DNA from: Blastococcus sp. DSM 46786
GTDB taxonomy: Bacteria; Actinomycetota; Actinomycetes; Mycobacteriales; Geodermatophilaceae
Assembly (NCBI RefSeq): GCF_900109665.1
Contig: NZ_FOAO01000003.1
Location: forward strand, 170,789-234,788
Reading direction: 5' to 3'
DNA: 64,000 nt
A model generated the notes under the pieces. The model saw nothing but the letters and a program-made list of their open reading frames with translations. It searched no databases and was not told where the DNA came from. The position numbers and the translations under genes were made by a program. Below, piece by piece: positions 10,206-18,727 of the stretch (positions are counted from its first letter, which is position 1; every line of letters begins with the position of its first letter).

Positions 10206-10757
10206 TCAGTCCACGCAGACGGGGGTCATGGTTTCCGCAACTATCTCGCCATCCACCTCGGCGTACAGATTGACCGGTTCCTCCTCGCAGTAGTCGAGGT
10301 GGGCGGTGAGACCTTCCACTACTCGCAGATCTCCAGTGCTATCGGTGTCCACCCAGAGGGACAGGTTGTATGGATCGTCGAAGACGTGAATCTGAGTATC
10401 GGCCGGGAAACCTGAACCAACGATCGCCCACGGTTGGTAGAGGCCGACCTGCTCGGGAGTCACCGAGAGCACGGGCGGGGCCGGCAGCGCTGAGTCGTCC
10501 GAGTCTTGAACCGGCAGGTCCACCTGTGGTGCCGTCTCAGGCTGCATCGGAGGTGACGGCGCTGGAGAGTCAGGATGCGGGGTCGACTCCACCGTCTGCG
10601 GCGCGTCCGTGAGTGTTGACGCCGTGCGCGAGTCCGGCCTGACAAGTCCCGTCTGGATCATGGCAGTGATCACGGCGGCGACCGCTGCAATGAGCGCGCA
10701 GGTGATGGCCACCCTGCCCCCGCCGCTTCCCCCTTCGGGCACTGAGGCCTCCTTCAC
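10206..10757 (-). CDS. Membrane-anchored extracytoplasmic hypothetical protein
   Basis: A protein of 183 residues. After a short cytoplasmic N-terminus there is one hydrophobic segment (about residues 14-38, VAITCALIAAVAAVITAMI), then a Pro/Ser/Thr-rich linker (about 45-90), then a compact C-terminal domain of about 90 residues. That domain contains VGSGFPADTQIHVF and two cysteines (DYCEEE, TPVCVD) that could form a disulfide outside the cell. The pattern resembles small actinobacterial proteins with an Ig-like outer domain. No partner gene is evident. Function unknown. Confidence 0.65.
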   Translation of the reverse strand: MKEASVPEGGSGGGRVAITCALIAAVAAVITAMIQTGLVRPDSRTASTLTDAPQTVESTPHPDSPAPSPPMQPETAPQVDLPVQDSDDSALPAPPVLSVTPEQVGLYQPWAIVGSGFPADTQIHVFDDPYNLSLWVDTDSTGDLRVVEGLTAHLDYCEEEPVNLYAEVDGEIVAETMTPVCVD

Positions 10758-11234
10758 CGCCAGGGACCTGACGCTGCCCCAGCGTCGGGGCAGACAGGTG
10801 GAGCAGGAGTCGACACCAACCGCCCGAGGACGCGTCCGCTGCGGTCATGCTGATCCTTCCGAGGGGTCCACACAAGACCTCTCGACACATCGTCCCGACG
10901 GCCATCCTCCCGGAGTCATCCCACCCGGCCGGCCCCTCCTGCTCGCCAAGGGAGGAGGCCATGGCCGGCGAGGCCCAGCGAGTGCAGCGGGCATCCGCGC
11001 GGTCGGTCGCTGGGCAGAGGATGCGCCGATGGCCTGCCGTGGCCACCGCCGGCCGAGCATCCGGTCACCTGGGGAGGTGTGATCAAGGCTCGGTGTCCGA
11101 GGCGGGGACACGCTACATGCGCACACGTCTCGTTCCACGAAGCCAGGAGATTCCCTGACGACTTCCAGGCCGGCACCCGTCCTGTGAGAGCGGCGGCTGC
11201 AGACAGCGTGCTACGGCGAGACTGCCTCCGGGCA
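10758..11234. other. Gene-free stretch with one dispersed repeat
   Basis: It holds copy 1 of the dispersed repeat (11093-11127) and, just before it, a hairpin-forming TCACCT/AGGTGTGA sequence. No coherent coding sequence, RNA gene or clear promoter is seen in the rest. Confidence 0.45.
11093..11127 (+). repeat. Dispersed intergenic repeat, copy 1 (variant)
   Basis: It reads GTGTCCGAGGCGGGGACAC followed by GCTACATGCGCACACG, diverged from the other five copies but with a longer possible stem (GTGTCC/GGACAC). It lies between two leftward genes. Confidence 0.7.
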
Positions 11235-13980
11235 TCAAGGCATCGCCGGAAGTTGGAGCAGTTCGCGCAGCCGATGCGGCCGCAGTCCGACCGCGCCGCT
11301 GGCCGGATCGACGTGCGGAAAGCTGGCGATCAGCCGGGACAGCTCGTCGCGGCGGGTGGGGTCGGCAGCCGCCTCCTGCGGGGTGCGGCCGCCGAGCGCC
11401 GGTACGGGCTCCCTGCACCACGCGCGCTCCTGCTCGTCCAGCCACTCGAGCAGGATGTCGTCGGGCACCGTGGGCGACTCGGAGGCGGGGCGCGCGATCG
11501 CTGCCGACTCGATCGGGCCACGCTCGTCGAGGACCAGCCGAGCGGCAGGGAGGTCGGAGCGGATGTCGGCCAGGCAGGCATCGAGCCGGGCGGCGGACAT
11601 CGTCCGCACGGTGAGCGTGTCGTCCTGCAGGCGAAGCCAGGCCAGGACGGTGCGCGAAGCGGCTGTGGCCGCACCCTTCTCCGGCGCCGCGAACGACAGC
11701 CGCCGTCGTCGTCCCGCTCGTAGCGGTGGTCGAGCACGCTGCGTGCGGAAGACGGGTCGGGAACGCGAAACTCCGCGCGACAGTCCAGTAGGGGCTCGCC
11801 GTCCGTGGTGATGAGCCGCGGCGGTCGGCGCAGGTCGGCGACGTACTCGAGCAGCGCAGGCCCGTCGTGCTGGTCCAGTAGTTCGAGCAGCGCCGCCTCG
11901 GTGCCGGGCGCCACCGGGAAGAGGCCGCCGACGAACTGGTGCGTCTCGCCGTCGGGAACGATGCGGGCGCACACCAGCGTCCCGCTGCGGGCGGTGCGGC
12001 TGAAGGTCCGCTCCCGGACGTCGAGACGGTCACCGGTCCGGAGGTCCCGAACGGTGAGACCACGGCCGGGGACGACGTCGAGCACCTCGCAGACCGTCCG
12101 CTCGACCAGGGCCCACGAGGCGGCCAGCAGCGCCTCGTCGTCCGGTAGCAGCGGCCCTCGATCGTCGAGGAACCGCGGCCACCAGCCGCCCTCGTGCAGC
12201 ACGGTGTCGGACACCAGTGGGTCCTCCAGCGCGTCGTCGATCGCGTCGGCGTCGGCGTCGGCGGAGACGAGGGCGAGCGCATGCTCGGACACCACCGACC
12301 GCACCTCGCCCCCGCGCCGCTCCAGATAGGCCACCGCCTTCCGGTACAGCCAGCCGACCCGGTCGGGCAGCGAAGGCTGCTCCGGGCGGTTCAGATGACA
12401 CACCTTGTACTTGCGTCCCGATCCGCACCAGCACGGCTCGTTGCGGCCGAGCGACCGCTCCACCGGCGCTTCCGCGAACCGCTCCAGAACGGCCAGGTCC
12501 GGGCTGTCCTGTCGGGAGAATCCCAGCCGGCGCAGCCGTGCGACCGCAGCGACGGCGTTCCCGCGGTCGGACTCGTACCACGCGAGCCGGTCCTCTGCAG
12601 CCGGCCAACCGGGATCGGCACGGACGGCGGCCCGGAGCTGCGTCTCCGCGTCCTGAGCGGCACCCAGCCGCTCTGCCGCCGCCGCGGCCAACCAGTGCGC
12701 GACCGCCTGCTCCGCGGGTCGCGAGGTCAGTGCGAGCAGGCGGTCGGCGTGCACAGCGAGTCGGGCTGCGCGGTCCGCATCGTCGGACGTTCCGAGGAGC
12801 TCGTCGACGACCACCTCCAGGACGGGCAGCGAGTACAGGTTCCGCAGCACCTCGTGCGCCGCCGTCCGGTCGGGGATGCCCTCGTCGAGAAGCTCGAGCG
12901 CCCGTCCCGCGGCGGACACCTCCGGGCCGGCGCCGAGCCGGTGGATGATCCGGTAGTGCCGGTCGGCGATGGCCGCCTGGCGCCACACGGACTCCTCGTG
13001 GGCGAAGCTGGCCCCGCGCAGCTCCAGGCCCGCCGCGACGGCGAGCTCGGTGAGCGGGGGCGCCGGCTGAGCGAACGCCCCCCGGTCGCGGACCAGCGTC
13101 GCGAGCAGCAGGTCCTCAGCGGGAACCGGCAGCCAGGGCTCCTCGACCTCGGTGTCGTAGGCGGCGCGCACCGTGCCGACCAGCTCGTCGGCGGCAGTGG
13201 GCTCGGAACTGAGAGCCGCGAGTGCGATCTCGCCGTCCGCCTGCGCTCGGACGGTGAGCAGCGAGCCGGCCGGAAACGAAGTCAGCCAGTCGCGGGGGCC
13301 GAGCCACCGTGGCAACCCGTCGTCCCCCACGCAGTCGTGGATGGCCTCGCCGTGGTGCTGCAGGCCGGTGCGTGCGAAGCCGGGCAGGTCCACGGCGAGC
13401 AGCACACCCGACTCCCTCTCGTCGTCGGTGAGCCGATGGGTGAGGACGACACCGTCGAGCAGAGCGGGGACGTGGACCAGCAGGTCCGGCGCGAGCATCG
13501 CGATCGGGCTCTCGTCGTCCCGCAGCAGACCGTCGATGACCCGGTCGAGGAGCTGCTCGACCAGCGGGTCGTCGGGGGTCGCGCCGAGCTGCTCGATCAC
13601 CAGCCGGTCGACGTCGTCCGTCCCGACCGGCTGCCGCTCCCGGACGACGGCGACGACGTGCTGCTCGATCTCCTCGCCGGTCGGCACCGGCAGCCGGGCG
13701 AGCGCCGCGAGATAGCCCTCCTCGTCGAGGTCGACCTCCGCGTCGGCGCCGGTCCCCAGGACGCGGTCAGCGTCAGGCGGAGCTGCCGGTGGACGGTCGC
13801 CCGGTCCAGTCCGGCGTCGAGCAGCCGGAGGGCGGTCCGCCACACCTCGGCGGGGTCGTCATCGGTGATCTGGCGAGCGAGCATCTCGCCGATCAACGCG
13901 CGGACCGCTCCCAGCGCAGCAGGCCCGTGCGATCCGGCATCGTCTGCGGCCGCCAGAAAGGCTGCTCGGGCGTCGTCCAT
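11235..13980 (-). pseudogene. SEC-C motif protein, broken by two frameshifts
   Basis: Coherent protein sequence starts at the ATG at 13980 (MDDARAAFLAAADDAG) and ends near 11235 (RELLQLPAMP), but it needs two frame changes. The first is around 13750-13770, between VHRQLRLTLT and VLGTGADAEVDLDEEGYL. The second is around 11695-11715, between LDHRYERDDD and LSFAAPEKGAATAAS. If joined, the protein would be about 915 residues. A SEC-C zinc-binding motif, RNEPCWCGSGRKYKVCH, sits near the middle; it binds zinc in SecA and in many proteins of unknown function. The rest is helical with no recognised enzyme. Either the gene is recently inactivated, since both parts still read well, or there are assembly errors; the sequence alone cannot decide. 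Confidence 0.65.
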
Positions 13981-14080
13981 CGCAGTGATGCTAGGCGGCC
14001 GGCCCAGGTGCCCAGCAGGACGTCTCTCACGTGGACGCAACGCCGGAGTGTTAATCCCATGCAGATGGTAGCGTCGTGGT

Positions 14081-14314
14081 ATGCGCACGACCATCGACAA
14101 GGCAGGACGTCTGGTCATCCCCAAGGAGTTGCGCGAGCGTGTCGGCCTGGGCCCAGGTGAGGTCGACATCCGCGTCGAGGGTGCGACGTTGCGGGTGGAA
14201 CCGCTGGCCAGCGATCGGCTGACCGAGCGCAACGGTCGACTCACGGTGCCGGCAAGTGGCGATGCGCTCGATGACGATCGGGTCCAGTACCTGCGCGATG
14301 TCGACCAGCGGTAG
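14081..14314 (+). CDS. AbrB/MazE-type antitoxin of a PIN toxin pair
   Basis: A 77-residue SpoVT-AbrB fold protein: MRTTIDKAGRLVIPKELRER is the typical swapped-hairpin DNA-binding start, followed by VGLGPGEVDIRVEGATLRV. Such antitoxins bind the downstream PIN toxin and repress their own promoter. The last codons (LRDVDQR) overlap the likely toxin start, as is usual for these pairs. There is no clear ribosome site ahead of the ATG. A TAGCGT hexamer 7 nt upstream could be a -10 box of a leaderless transcript, but a good -35 is not obvious. Confidence 0.88.
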   Translation: MRTTIDKAGRLVIPKELRERVGLGPGEVDIRVEGATLRVEPLASDRLTERNGRLTVPASGDALDDDRVQYLRDVDQR

Positions 14315-14726
14315 CTCCGTGCCCCACCTGCTCGACACCAGTGCCGCGATCGCCTTCCTCGTCCAGGATCACGAGCACCACGAGGCGACCTTCTCTGCGC
14401 TGGCCGATCGGCAACTCGGCTTGGCCGGCCACGCCGCGTTCGAGACCTTCTCGGTCCTGACCCGCCTGCCGTCGGCGTCCCGACTGGTCCCAGGGGCTGC
14501 GCACCGGCTATTGGCGACCAACTTCCCGCACAGTCGCTTCCTGAGCAGCGAGAAGACCGCCGTCCTGCTCGCGACGCTGGCCGACCTGCGCATCGCCGGC
14601 GGCTCGGTCTACGACGCGCTGGTCGGGGCCGCGGCTGCCGAGCACGGGCTCACGCTGATCAGCCGCGACCGTCGTGCGCTCGACACCTACCGCGCACTGC
14701 ACGTGTCGGTCGAGATGATCGATTGA
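14298..14726 (+). CDS. PIN-domain toxin (VapC-like ribonuclease)
   Basis: A PIN-fold endoribonuclease of about 142 residues. The acidic active-site residues are visible: HLLDTSAAIAF (first Asp), FETFSVLTR (Glu), GGSVYDALVGAAAAEHG (Asp) and LTLISRDRRALDTY (Asp). Two starts are possible: the ATG at 14298, overlapping the antitoxin by 17 nt, or the GTG at 14319, which gives VPHLLDTS at the N-terminus. I chose the ATG because of the usual overlap, but the GTG is nearly as likely. The toxin would cut RNA when the unstable antitoxin is lost. Confidence 0.88.
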   Translation: MSTSGSSVPHLLDTSAAIAFLVQDHEHHEATFSALADRQLGLAGHAAFETFSVLTRLPSASRLVPGAAHRLLATNFPHSRFLSSEKTAVLLATLADLRIAGGSVYDALVGAAAAEHGLTLISRDRRALDTYRALHVSVEMID

Positions 14727-15278
14727 GCGGGATGGACTCCGGGCTCAGCCAGCCGCTTGCCCATGAGGCAGCGACCAGCGGGCGGCGGAGAAGTGAGTCC
14801 ACCCAGCCGGCCGTCATCGTCCTTCGCGCATCGAGCCGATGCGCCGACATCAGAACGGGGAGGCCCCCCGCCGACCCAGAAGCCGTGGGGGTCCAGCTCG
14901 GTGTCCGAGGGGCGACACGCTACGTGCGCACACGCCCTCCTCCGGGCCCCCGTCAGCCCTGACGGCCGTCGCCCCTCGCTGATGACCGTCTGCAGCACTC
15001 CGGGGTCGCCTCGATGCCCGCCACCACGCCCGCGAGGGTGGGCCCGACCCGCCGTGGAGGTCGAGCAGCCTCCACGGCAGGCCGGCGCAGTCGTCCTCCA
15101 CCAGCACGACGGCGGGGCCCGGTCACCTCGGCGACCGGGGCCCGCCGTGGTGGGTTCGAGGGTGCTCATCGGATGCGTGTGCCGACCGGTCCGGCCGCGA
15201 CGCTGCGACGGGGGGCGGGGGACGACGGACTCGACAGCCGTCCACCAGCCAGCGGCGGCGAGCGGTCGGCTGAAGCGC
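14727..15278. other. Intergenic stretch between convergent genes
   Basis: It contains dispersed repeat copy 2 and, before it, a G/C-rich hairpin (GGCCCCCCGC around 14862 pairing with GTGGGGGTCC around 14885, with one mismatch) that may end transcription. The remainder has broken coding-like sequence on the minus strand (around 15040-15169) that I could not assign safely. Confidence 0.4.
14901..14934 (+). repeat. Dispersed intergenic repeat, copy 2
   Basis: GTGTCCGAGGGGCGACAC followed by GCTACGTGCGCACACG. The first 18 nt form a 5-bp stem (GTGTC/GACAC). It lies at the convergent 3' ends of the PIN toxin and acyl-CoA dehydrogenase genes. Confidence 0.8.
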
Positions 15279-16574
15279 TCAGGGGCCGGCGAAGACGCCC
15301 TCGCCGAGGGCTTCGGATCGACCCGGGGCAGGTTCGGCGTAGCGACCGGCCTCGTGGCGGGCGACGACGAAGTGGTGCACCTCGTCGGGCCCGTCGGCCA
15401 GGCGGAGGGTGCGCTGGCTGGTGTACATGTCGGCCAGCGGCGTCCACTGCGACACCCCGGTGGCGCCGTGGATCTGGATGGCCTGGTCGATGATCTGGCA
15501 CACCCTCTCCGGCACCATCGCCTTCACCGCCGAGACGTAGACGCGGGCCTCGGAGTTGCCGAGCACGTCCATCGCCTTGGCGGCCTTCAGCACCATGAGC
15601 CGGCAGGCATCGAGCTCGATGCGCGCCCGCGACACCGTCTCCATGTTCTTGCCGAGGTGGAGGATGGGCTTGCCGAACGCCTCCCGGAACTTGCCCCGGC
15701 GGATCATCAGCTCGAGGGCCTTCTCGCCCTGGCCGATGGAACGCATGCAGTGGTGGATGCGCCCGGGCCCTAGACGCACCTGGCTGATCTCGAAGCCACG
15801 GCCTTCACCGAGGAGCATGTTGGATGCGGGCACGCGCACGTCGGTGAACCGGAGGTGCATGTGGCCGTGGGGCGCGTCGTCGCGGCCGAACACGCGCATC
15901 GGGCCGAGGACGTCGACGCCGGGCGTGTCCATCGGTACGAGGATCTGGGACTGCTGCGCGTGCGCGGGCGCGTCCGGGTTGGTCTGGCACATGACGATCA
16001 TGATCTTGCAGCGGGGGTCCCCGGCGCCGGAGATGTAGTACTTCTCGCCGTTGAGGACGTACTCGTCGCCGTCGCGCACCGCCTGGAGCCGGACGTTCTT
16101 GGCGTCGGAGCTGGCGACGTCGGGCTCGGTCATGGCGTAGGCGGAACGGATCTCGCCGTTGAGCAGGGGCTCGAGCCACTGGGCCTTCTGCTCAGGGGTC
16201 CCGACGCGCTCGAGCACCTCCATGTTGCCGGTGTCCGGGGCCGAGCAGTTGAGCGTCTCGGAGCCGAGCGGGTACTTGCCGAGCTCGACGGCGATGTAGG
16301 CGTAGTCGAGGTTGGTGAGGCCGCCGACCTCGGAGTCGGGGAGGAAGAAGTTCCACAGGCCGGCCTCCTTGGCCTTGGCCTTGGCCGCGTCGAGCGCCTC
16401 GAGCTGACCCGATGCGTACGTCCACGGGTCGGCGCGCCCCTCGCCGAGCCGGAAGTACTCCTCCTGCATCGGCGCGACAACGTCCTCGAGGAACCGGACG
16501 ACGCGGTCGAAGAGCGGCCGGGCCTCCTCGCTCATGCGCAGGTCGAACAGCTCCGTCGGTTCAGCGGTCTGCAT
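15279..16574 (-). CDS. Acyl-CoA dehydrogenase family protein
   Basis: A flavoprotein of 431 residues that would oxidise the alpha-beta bond of an acyl-CoA. Seen in the sequence: YAMTEPDVASSDA at about 145-160 (flavin and substrate-binding signature), GEKYYISGAGDP in the beta domain, and QIHGATGVSQWTPLADMYTS in the C-terminal helices. The segment RLADGPDEVHH falls where classical enzymes carry the catalytic Glu (EGT); here it reads DGP, as in the ACAD10/11-like branch, so Asp may be the base. The ATG start has a GAGAGAGG ribosome site about 8 nt upstream; the codon before it (TTG) is a weaker choice. It stands alone, with no electron-transfer or CoA-ligase gene beside it, so the substrate is unknown. 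Confidence 0.9.
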   Translation of the reverse strand: MQTAEPTELFDLRMSEEARPLFDRVVRFLEDVVAPMQEEYFRLGEGRADPWTYASGQLEALDAAKAKAKEAGLWNFFLPDSEVGGLTNLDYAYIAVELGKYPLGSETLNCSAPDTGNMEVLERVGTPEQKAQWLEPLLNGEIRSAYAMTEPDVASSDAKNVRLQAVRDGDEYVLNGEKYYISGAGDPRCKIMIVMCQTNPDAPAHAQQSQILVPMDTPGVDVLGPMRVFGRDDAPHGHMHLRFTDVRVPASNMLLGEGRGFEISQVRLGPGRIHHCMRSIGQGEKALELMIRRGKFREAFGKPILHLGKNMETVSRARIELDACRLMVLKAAKAMDVLGNSEARVYVSAVKAMVPERVCQIIDQAIQIHGATGVSQWTPLADMYTSQRTLRLADGPDEVHHFVVARHEAGRYAEPAPGRSEALGEGVFAGP

Positions 16575-17058
16575 CAAGGGCCTCTCTCAGCTGGGACGTG
16601 CGGCGGCCTGGGGATCCTCACCGGGAGCGCCGCGAGAAGCGCAGCGACGACATGCTCCCGGTAGGACGGGACCCCGAGCGTGGCACAGCGGGTGGTCGAC
16701 CGCTCGAACCGGTCGAACTCCTCGAGCGGGACGGGTTCCGGTGCTCCGGGAACCGCATGCCGCCCGATTGGCCGGGGCCGCTGCCCTGCAGCGGTCTGCC
16801 GAGACCGTCGCCAATCTGACTGCCTCGGAGGCTGTCGGGGCTGTGCAGCCGTAGCGGCTGCGCGGCAGGCCCAGGCTCTCTCACCTCGCCGGAGGCTGAA
16901 CGGGCCGTCGCCGAGTCGATGCGCTGGCTCGGCTGCACCAGCATGGGCGTGGCACCCGTCGGCGCGGACGCTGGCACCGACGTGCGCTCCGTCGAGACGG
17001 CTCTGCTGTCGCGACGACGGAAGCGACGACGGGAGCGACGTCGTTCCCCGCAACGACG

Positions 17059-17086
17059 AAGCCCCACGGGGCCGCCGTGGGGCTTT
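17059..17086. terminator. Strong hairpin, possibly a bidirectional terminator
   Basis: AAGCCCCACGG and CCGTGGGGCTT pair perfectly over 11 bp around a short GGCCG loop, with A and T residues flanking both sides. This is typical of a Rho-independent terminator usable in either direction. It sits 7 nt before dispersed repeat copy 3, the same order as at the tRNA-Leu remnant near 23.8 kb. Confidence 0.7.
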
Positions 17087-17092
17087 CGCTTT

Positions 17093-17127
17093 GTGTCCGA
17101 GGGGCGACACGGTACATACGCACACGG
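17093..17127 (+). repeat. Dispersed intergenic repeat, copy 3
   Basis: GTGTCCGAGGGGCGACAC followed by GGTACATACGCACACGG. It is directly preceded by the strong terminator hairpin. Confidence 0.8.
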
Positions 17128-17403
17128 CTGGGGCGCTCTGCCGGCTGATGCCGGGGCAAGAACCTGCCCGCCCTCGGCCGGGAGGTCGTCGGTGGAACGG
17201 CTGCCAGGGCCGGAGGCCATGGGTCCTGCCGGTGTCCCGGGGAACCAGTCGACACGCCTGCACCTGCTGCTAGACGGGTACCGCTACGACGGAATCGGAG
17301 GGCGCTGGCGCGGGTCGTGGCAACTCGGGCCAGGGTCGACACCGCCGTCATCGGACGGCTCGTCGCCGCGGCGAACATTGCATGCCGTGCCTGCGCTCCG
17401 ACA

Positions 17404-17716
17404 TCAGCGGCGAGCCTCACCGGGGATGATCAGGCCGGTCTCGTAGGCCAGGACGACGGCCTGCACCCGGCCCCGAAGACCGAGCTTGGCCAGGATCCGG
17501 TTGACGTGGGTCTTCACCGTGGCCTCGGCGATGAACAGCGTCCGCGCGATGTCCTCGTTGGTCAGGCCCCGGGCCACCAGCTCGAGCACCTGCCGCTCGC
17601 GTTCGGTCAGCTCCCGGACGGCGGCGGGCACCCCGCTGGTCGGTGGTGGCCGGCGGACGTGCTCCTCGATGAGCCGCCGGGTCAGCGCGGGGGCGAGCAG
17701 CGCCTGCAGCGGATAG
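17404..17716 (-). pseudogene. Truncated LuxR/NarL-type response regulator (DNA-binding domain only)
   Basis: The C-terminal helix-turn-helix is intact: LTERERQVLELVARGLTNED, then AEATVKTHVNRILAKLGLRG. Upstream in frame the linker (LQALLAPALTRRLIEEHVRR) can be followed back to about 17716, where the receiver-domain sequence stops abruptly. No histidine kinase is nearby. An internal GTG at 17631 could in theory give a 75-residue DNA-binding protein, but the lost receiver makes this look like a 5'-deleted gene. Confidence 0.75.
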
Positions 17717-17812
17717 ACCCGTCATGGCATGTGGTGCAGTAGAAGCCACCGCGGATACCGGCCAGCTTGCAGCCCAACAAGCGGGCGTAGTCATGCTGGT
17801 GTGCATCAGCTG

Positions 17813-17847
17813 GTGTCCGAGGGGCGACACGCCACATACGCACACGG
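17813..17847 (+). repeat. Dispersed intergenic repeat, copy 4
   Basis: GTGTCCGAGGGGCGACAC followed by GCCACATACGCACACGG. The 13 nt before it (GTGTGCATCAGCT) are identical to those before copy 5, so these two copies share a longer unit. Confidence 0.8.
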
Positions 17848-17900
17848 ATTCGAGCGTGGCGATCGGCGCAACCGAGAGGTTGTGCGGAATGAGTGCATCG

Positions 17901-17926
17901 ATATACGCTGAATTCTCCTAGTATAT
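17901..17926 (+). promoter_or_regulatory. Likely operator/promoter of the VapBC pair
   Basis: The inverted repeat ATATAC-N14-GTATAT lies 22 nt ahead of the antitoxin start, in an AT-rich island in otherwise GC-rich DNA. The right arm overlaps a possible -10 box (TATATT, 17924-17929). Ribbon-helix-helix antitoxins usually bind such paired half-sites to repress their own operon; that use here is inference. Confidence 0.5.
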
Positions 17927-17948
17927 ATTCGCCGAGAGGTACTCCCGG

Positions 17949-18155
17949 ATGACGAAGCGCCTGATCGACCTGGATGACGAGCTGCTGGCGCAGGCGCAAC
18001 GCGAGCTGAATACCACCGGGGTGTCGGACACGGTCCGCGCCGCCTTGCGGCAAGCGGCGAACGCGGCCGCGCGCGCCCGGCAGGTGGCCTGGCTCCAGGA
18101 GGGTGGGCTCGAGTCGATGGCAGATCCGCGCCAGCGGTCTGACGTGTGGCGGTGA
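17949..18155 (+). CDS. VapB-type antitoxin
   Basis: A 68-residue protein with a ribbon-helix-helix-like start (MTKRLIDLDDELLAQAQREL) followed by the helical TTGVSDTVRAALRQAANAAA and a toxin-binding tail rich in Trp/Arg. GAGAGG lies 9 nt ahead of the ATG. The 3' end overlaps the VapC start, so the pair is translationally coupled. It would neutralise the downstream PIN ribonuclease and repress the operon through the inverted repeat upstream. Confidence 0.88.
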   Translation: MTKRLIDLDDELLAQAQRELNTTGVSDTVRAALRQAANAAARARQVAWLQEGGLESMADPRQRSDVWR

Positions 18156-18568
18156 TCGCCCGGTTCCTCATCGACACCAGTGCGGCGGCCAGGATGCGGC
18201 TGGCTGCTGTGTCCGACCGACTGGAGCCCCTCATCACCGGGGGGCTGGTGGCTACCTGCGCCGGCCTGGATGCCGAGGCGCTCTACAGCACACGGAGCCC
18301 GGCGGAGTACGAGCAGGTGCGGGCCGACCGCCGTGAGGCGTATGAGTACCTGCCCACCGACGATGGCCACTGGCAACGGGCATTCGACGCGCAGCGTTTC
18401 CTGGCTCGCACGGGGCGGCATCGAGCGGTGGGCATCATCGATCTGTTGACGGCGGTACTCGCGGCTGAGCACGGGATGACGATCGTGCACTACGACGCCG
18501 ACTTCGAGATGGCTGCCGAGGCACTCGAGTTCGAGCACCGATGGGTCCTGCCGCGAGGAGCCGTGTAA
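18146..18568 (+). CDS. VapC-type PIN-domain ribonuclease toxin
   Basis: A PIN-fold ribonuclease of 140 residues. Active-site acids: ARFLIDTSAAARM (Asp), AGLDAEALYS (Glu), GIIDLLTAVLAAEHG (Asp) and IVHYDADFEMAAE (Asp). The GTG start at 18146 overlaps the antitoxin by 10 nt; a second GTG at 18152 is possible. The spacing and order match mycobacterial-type VapBC operons. It is followed by dispersed repeat copy 5 and a convergent gene. Confidence 0.88.
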   Translation: MAVIARFLIDTSAAARMRLAAVSDRLEPLITGGLVATCAGLDAEALYSTRSPAEYEQVRADRREAYEYLPTDDGHWQRAFDAQRFLARTGRHRAVGIIDLLTAVLAAEHGMTIVHYDADFEMAAEALEFEHRWVLPRGAV

Positions 18569-18596
18569 GGGGCTTCCCATCAGTGTGCATCAGCTG

Positions 18597-18631
18597 GTGT
18601 CCGAGGGGCGACACGGTACATACGCACACGG
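18597..18631 (+). repeat. Dispersed intergenic repeat, copy 5
   Basis: GTGTCCGAGGGGCGACAC followed by GGTACATACGCACACGG, at the convergent ends of the VapC and methyltransferase genes. The preceding GTGTGCATCAGCT matches copy 4. Confidence 0.8.
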
Positions 18632-18727
18632 CTTTCGTCGCCGAGACGGTGAGGGACAGAGGGCCTCCACCGACTGACAGCGTGTCAGAAGCCCTCGAAC
18701 CCGCGCCGGCGAGGAGCTGTTCAGGAC

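Larger units (their letters stand above)
16575..17403. other. Gene-poor stretch with a coding-like fragment, terminator hairpin and repeat
   Basis: Just upstream of the acyl-CoA dehydrogenase the minus strand (about 16577-16790) reads smoothly as protein (PVPLEEFDRFERSTTRCATL, then YREHVVAALLAALPVRIPRP), with a stop next to the dehydrogenase start. No start codon with a ribosome site can be found, so I treat it as the C-terminal remnant of a decayed gene. The rest holds the hairpin and repeat copy 3 and no other recognisable gene. Confidence 0.35.

Noticed and set aside
15040..15169. Response-regulator N-terminus on the minus strand (VVLVEDD-like)
   Set aside because: The match is short, needs a frame change and has no receiver core after it, so I could not support it as a feature.
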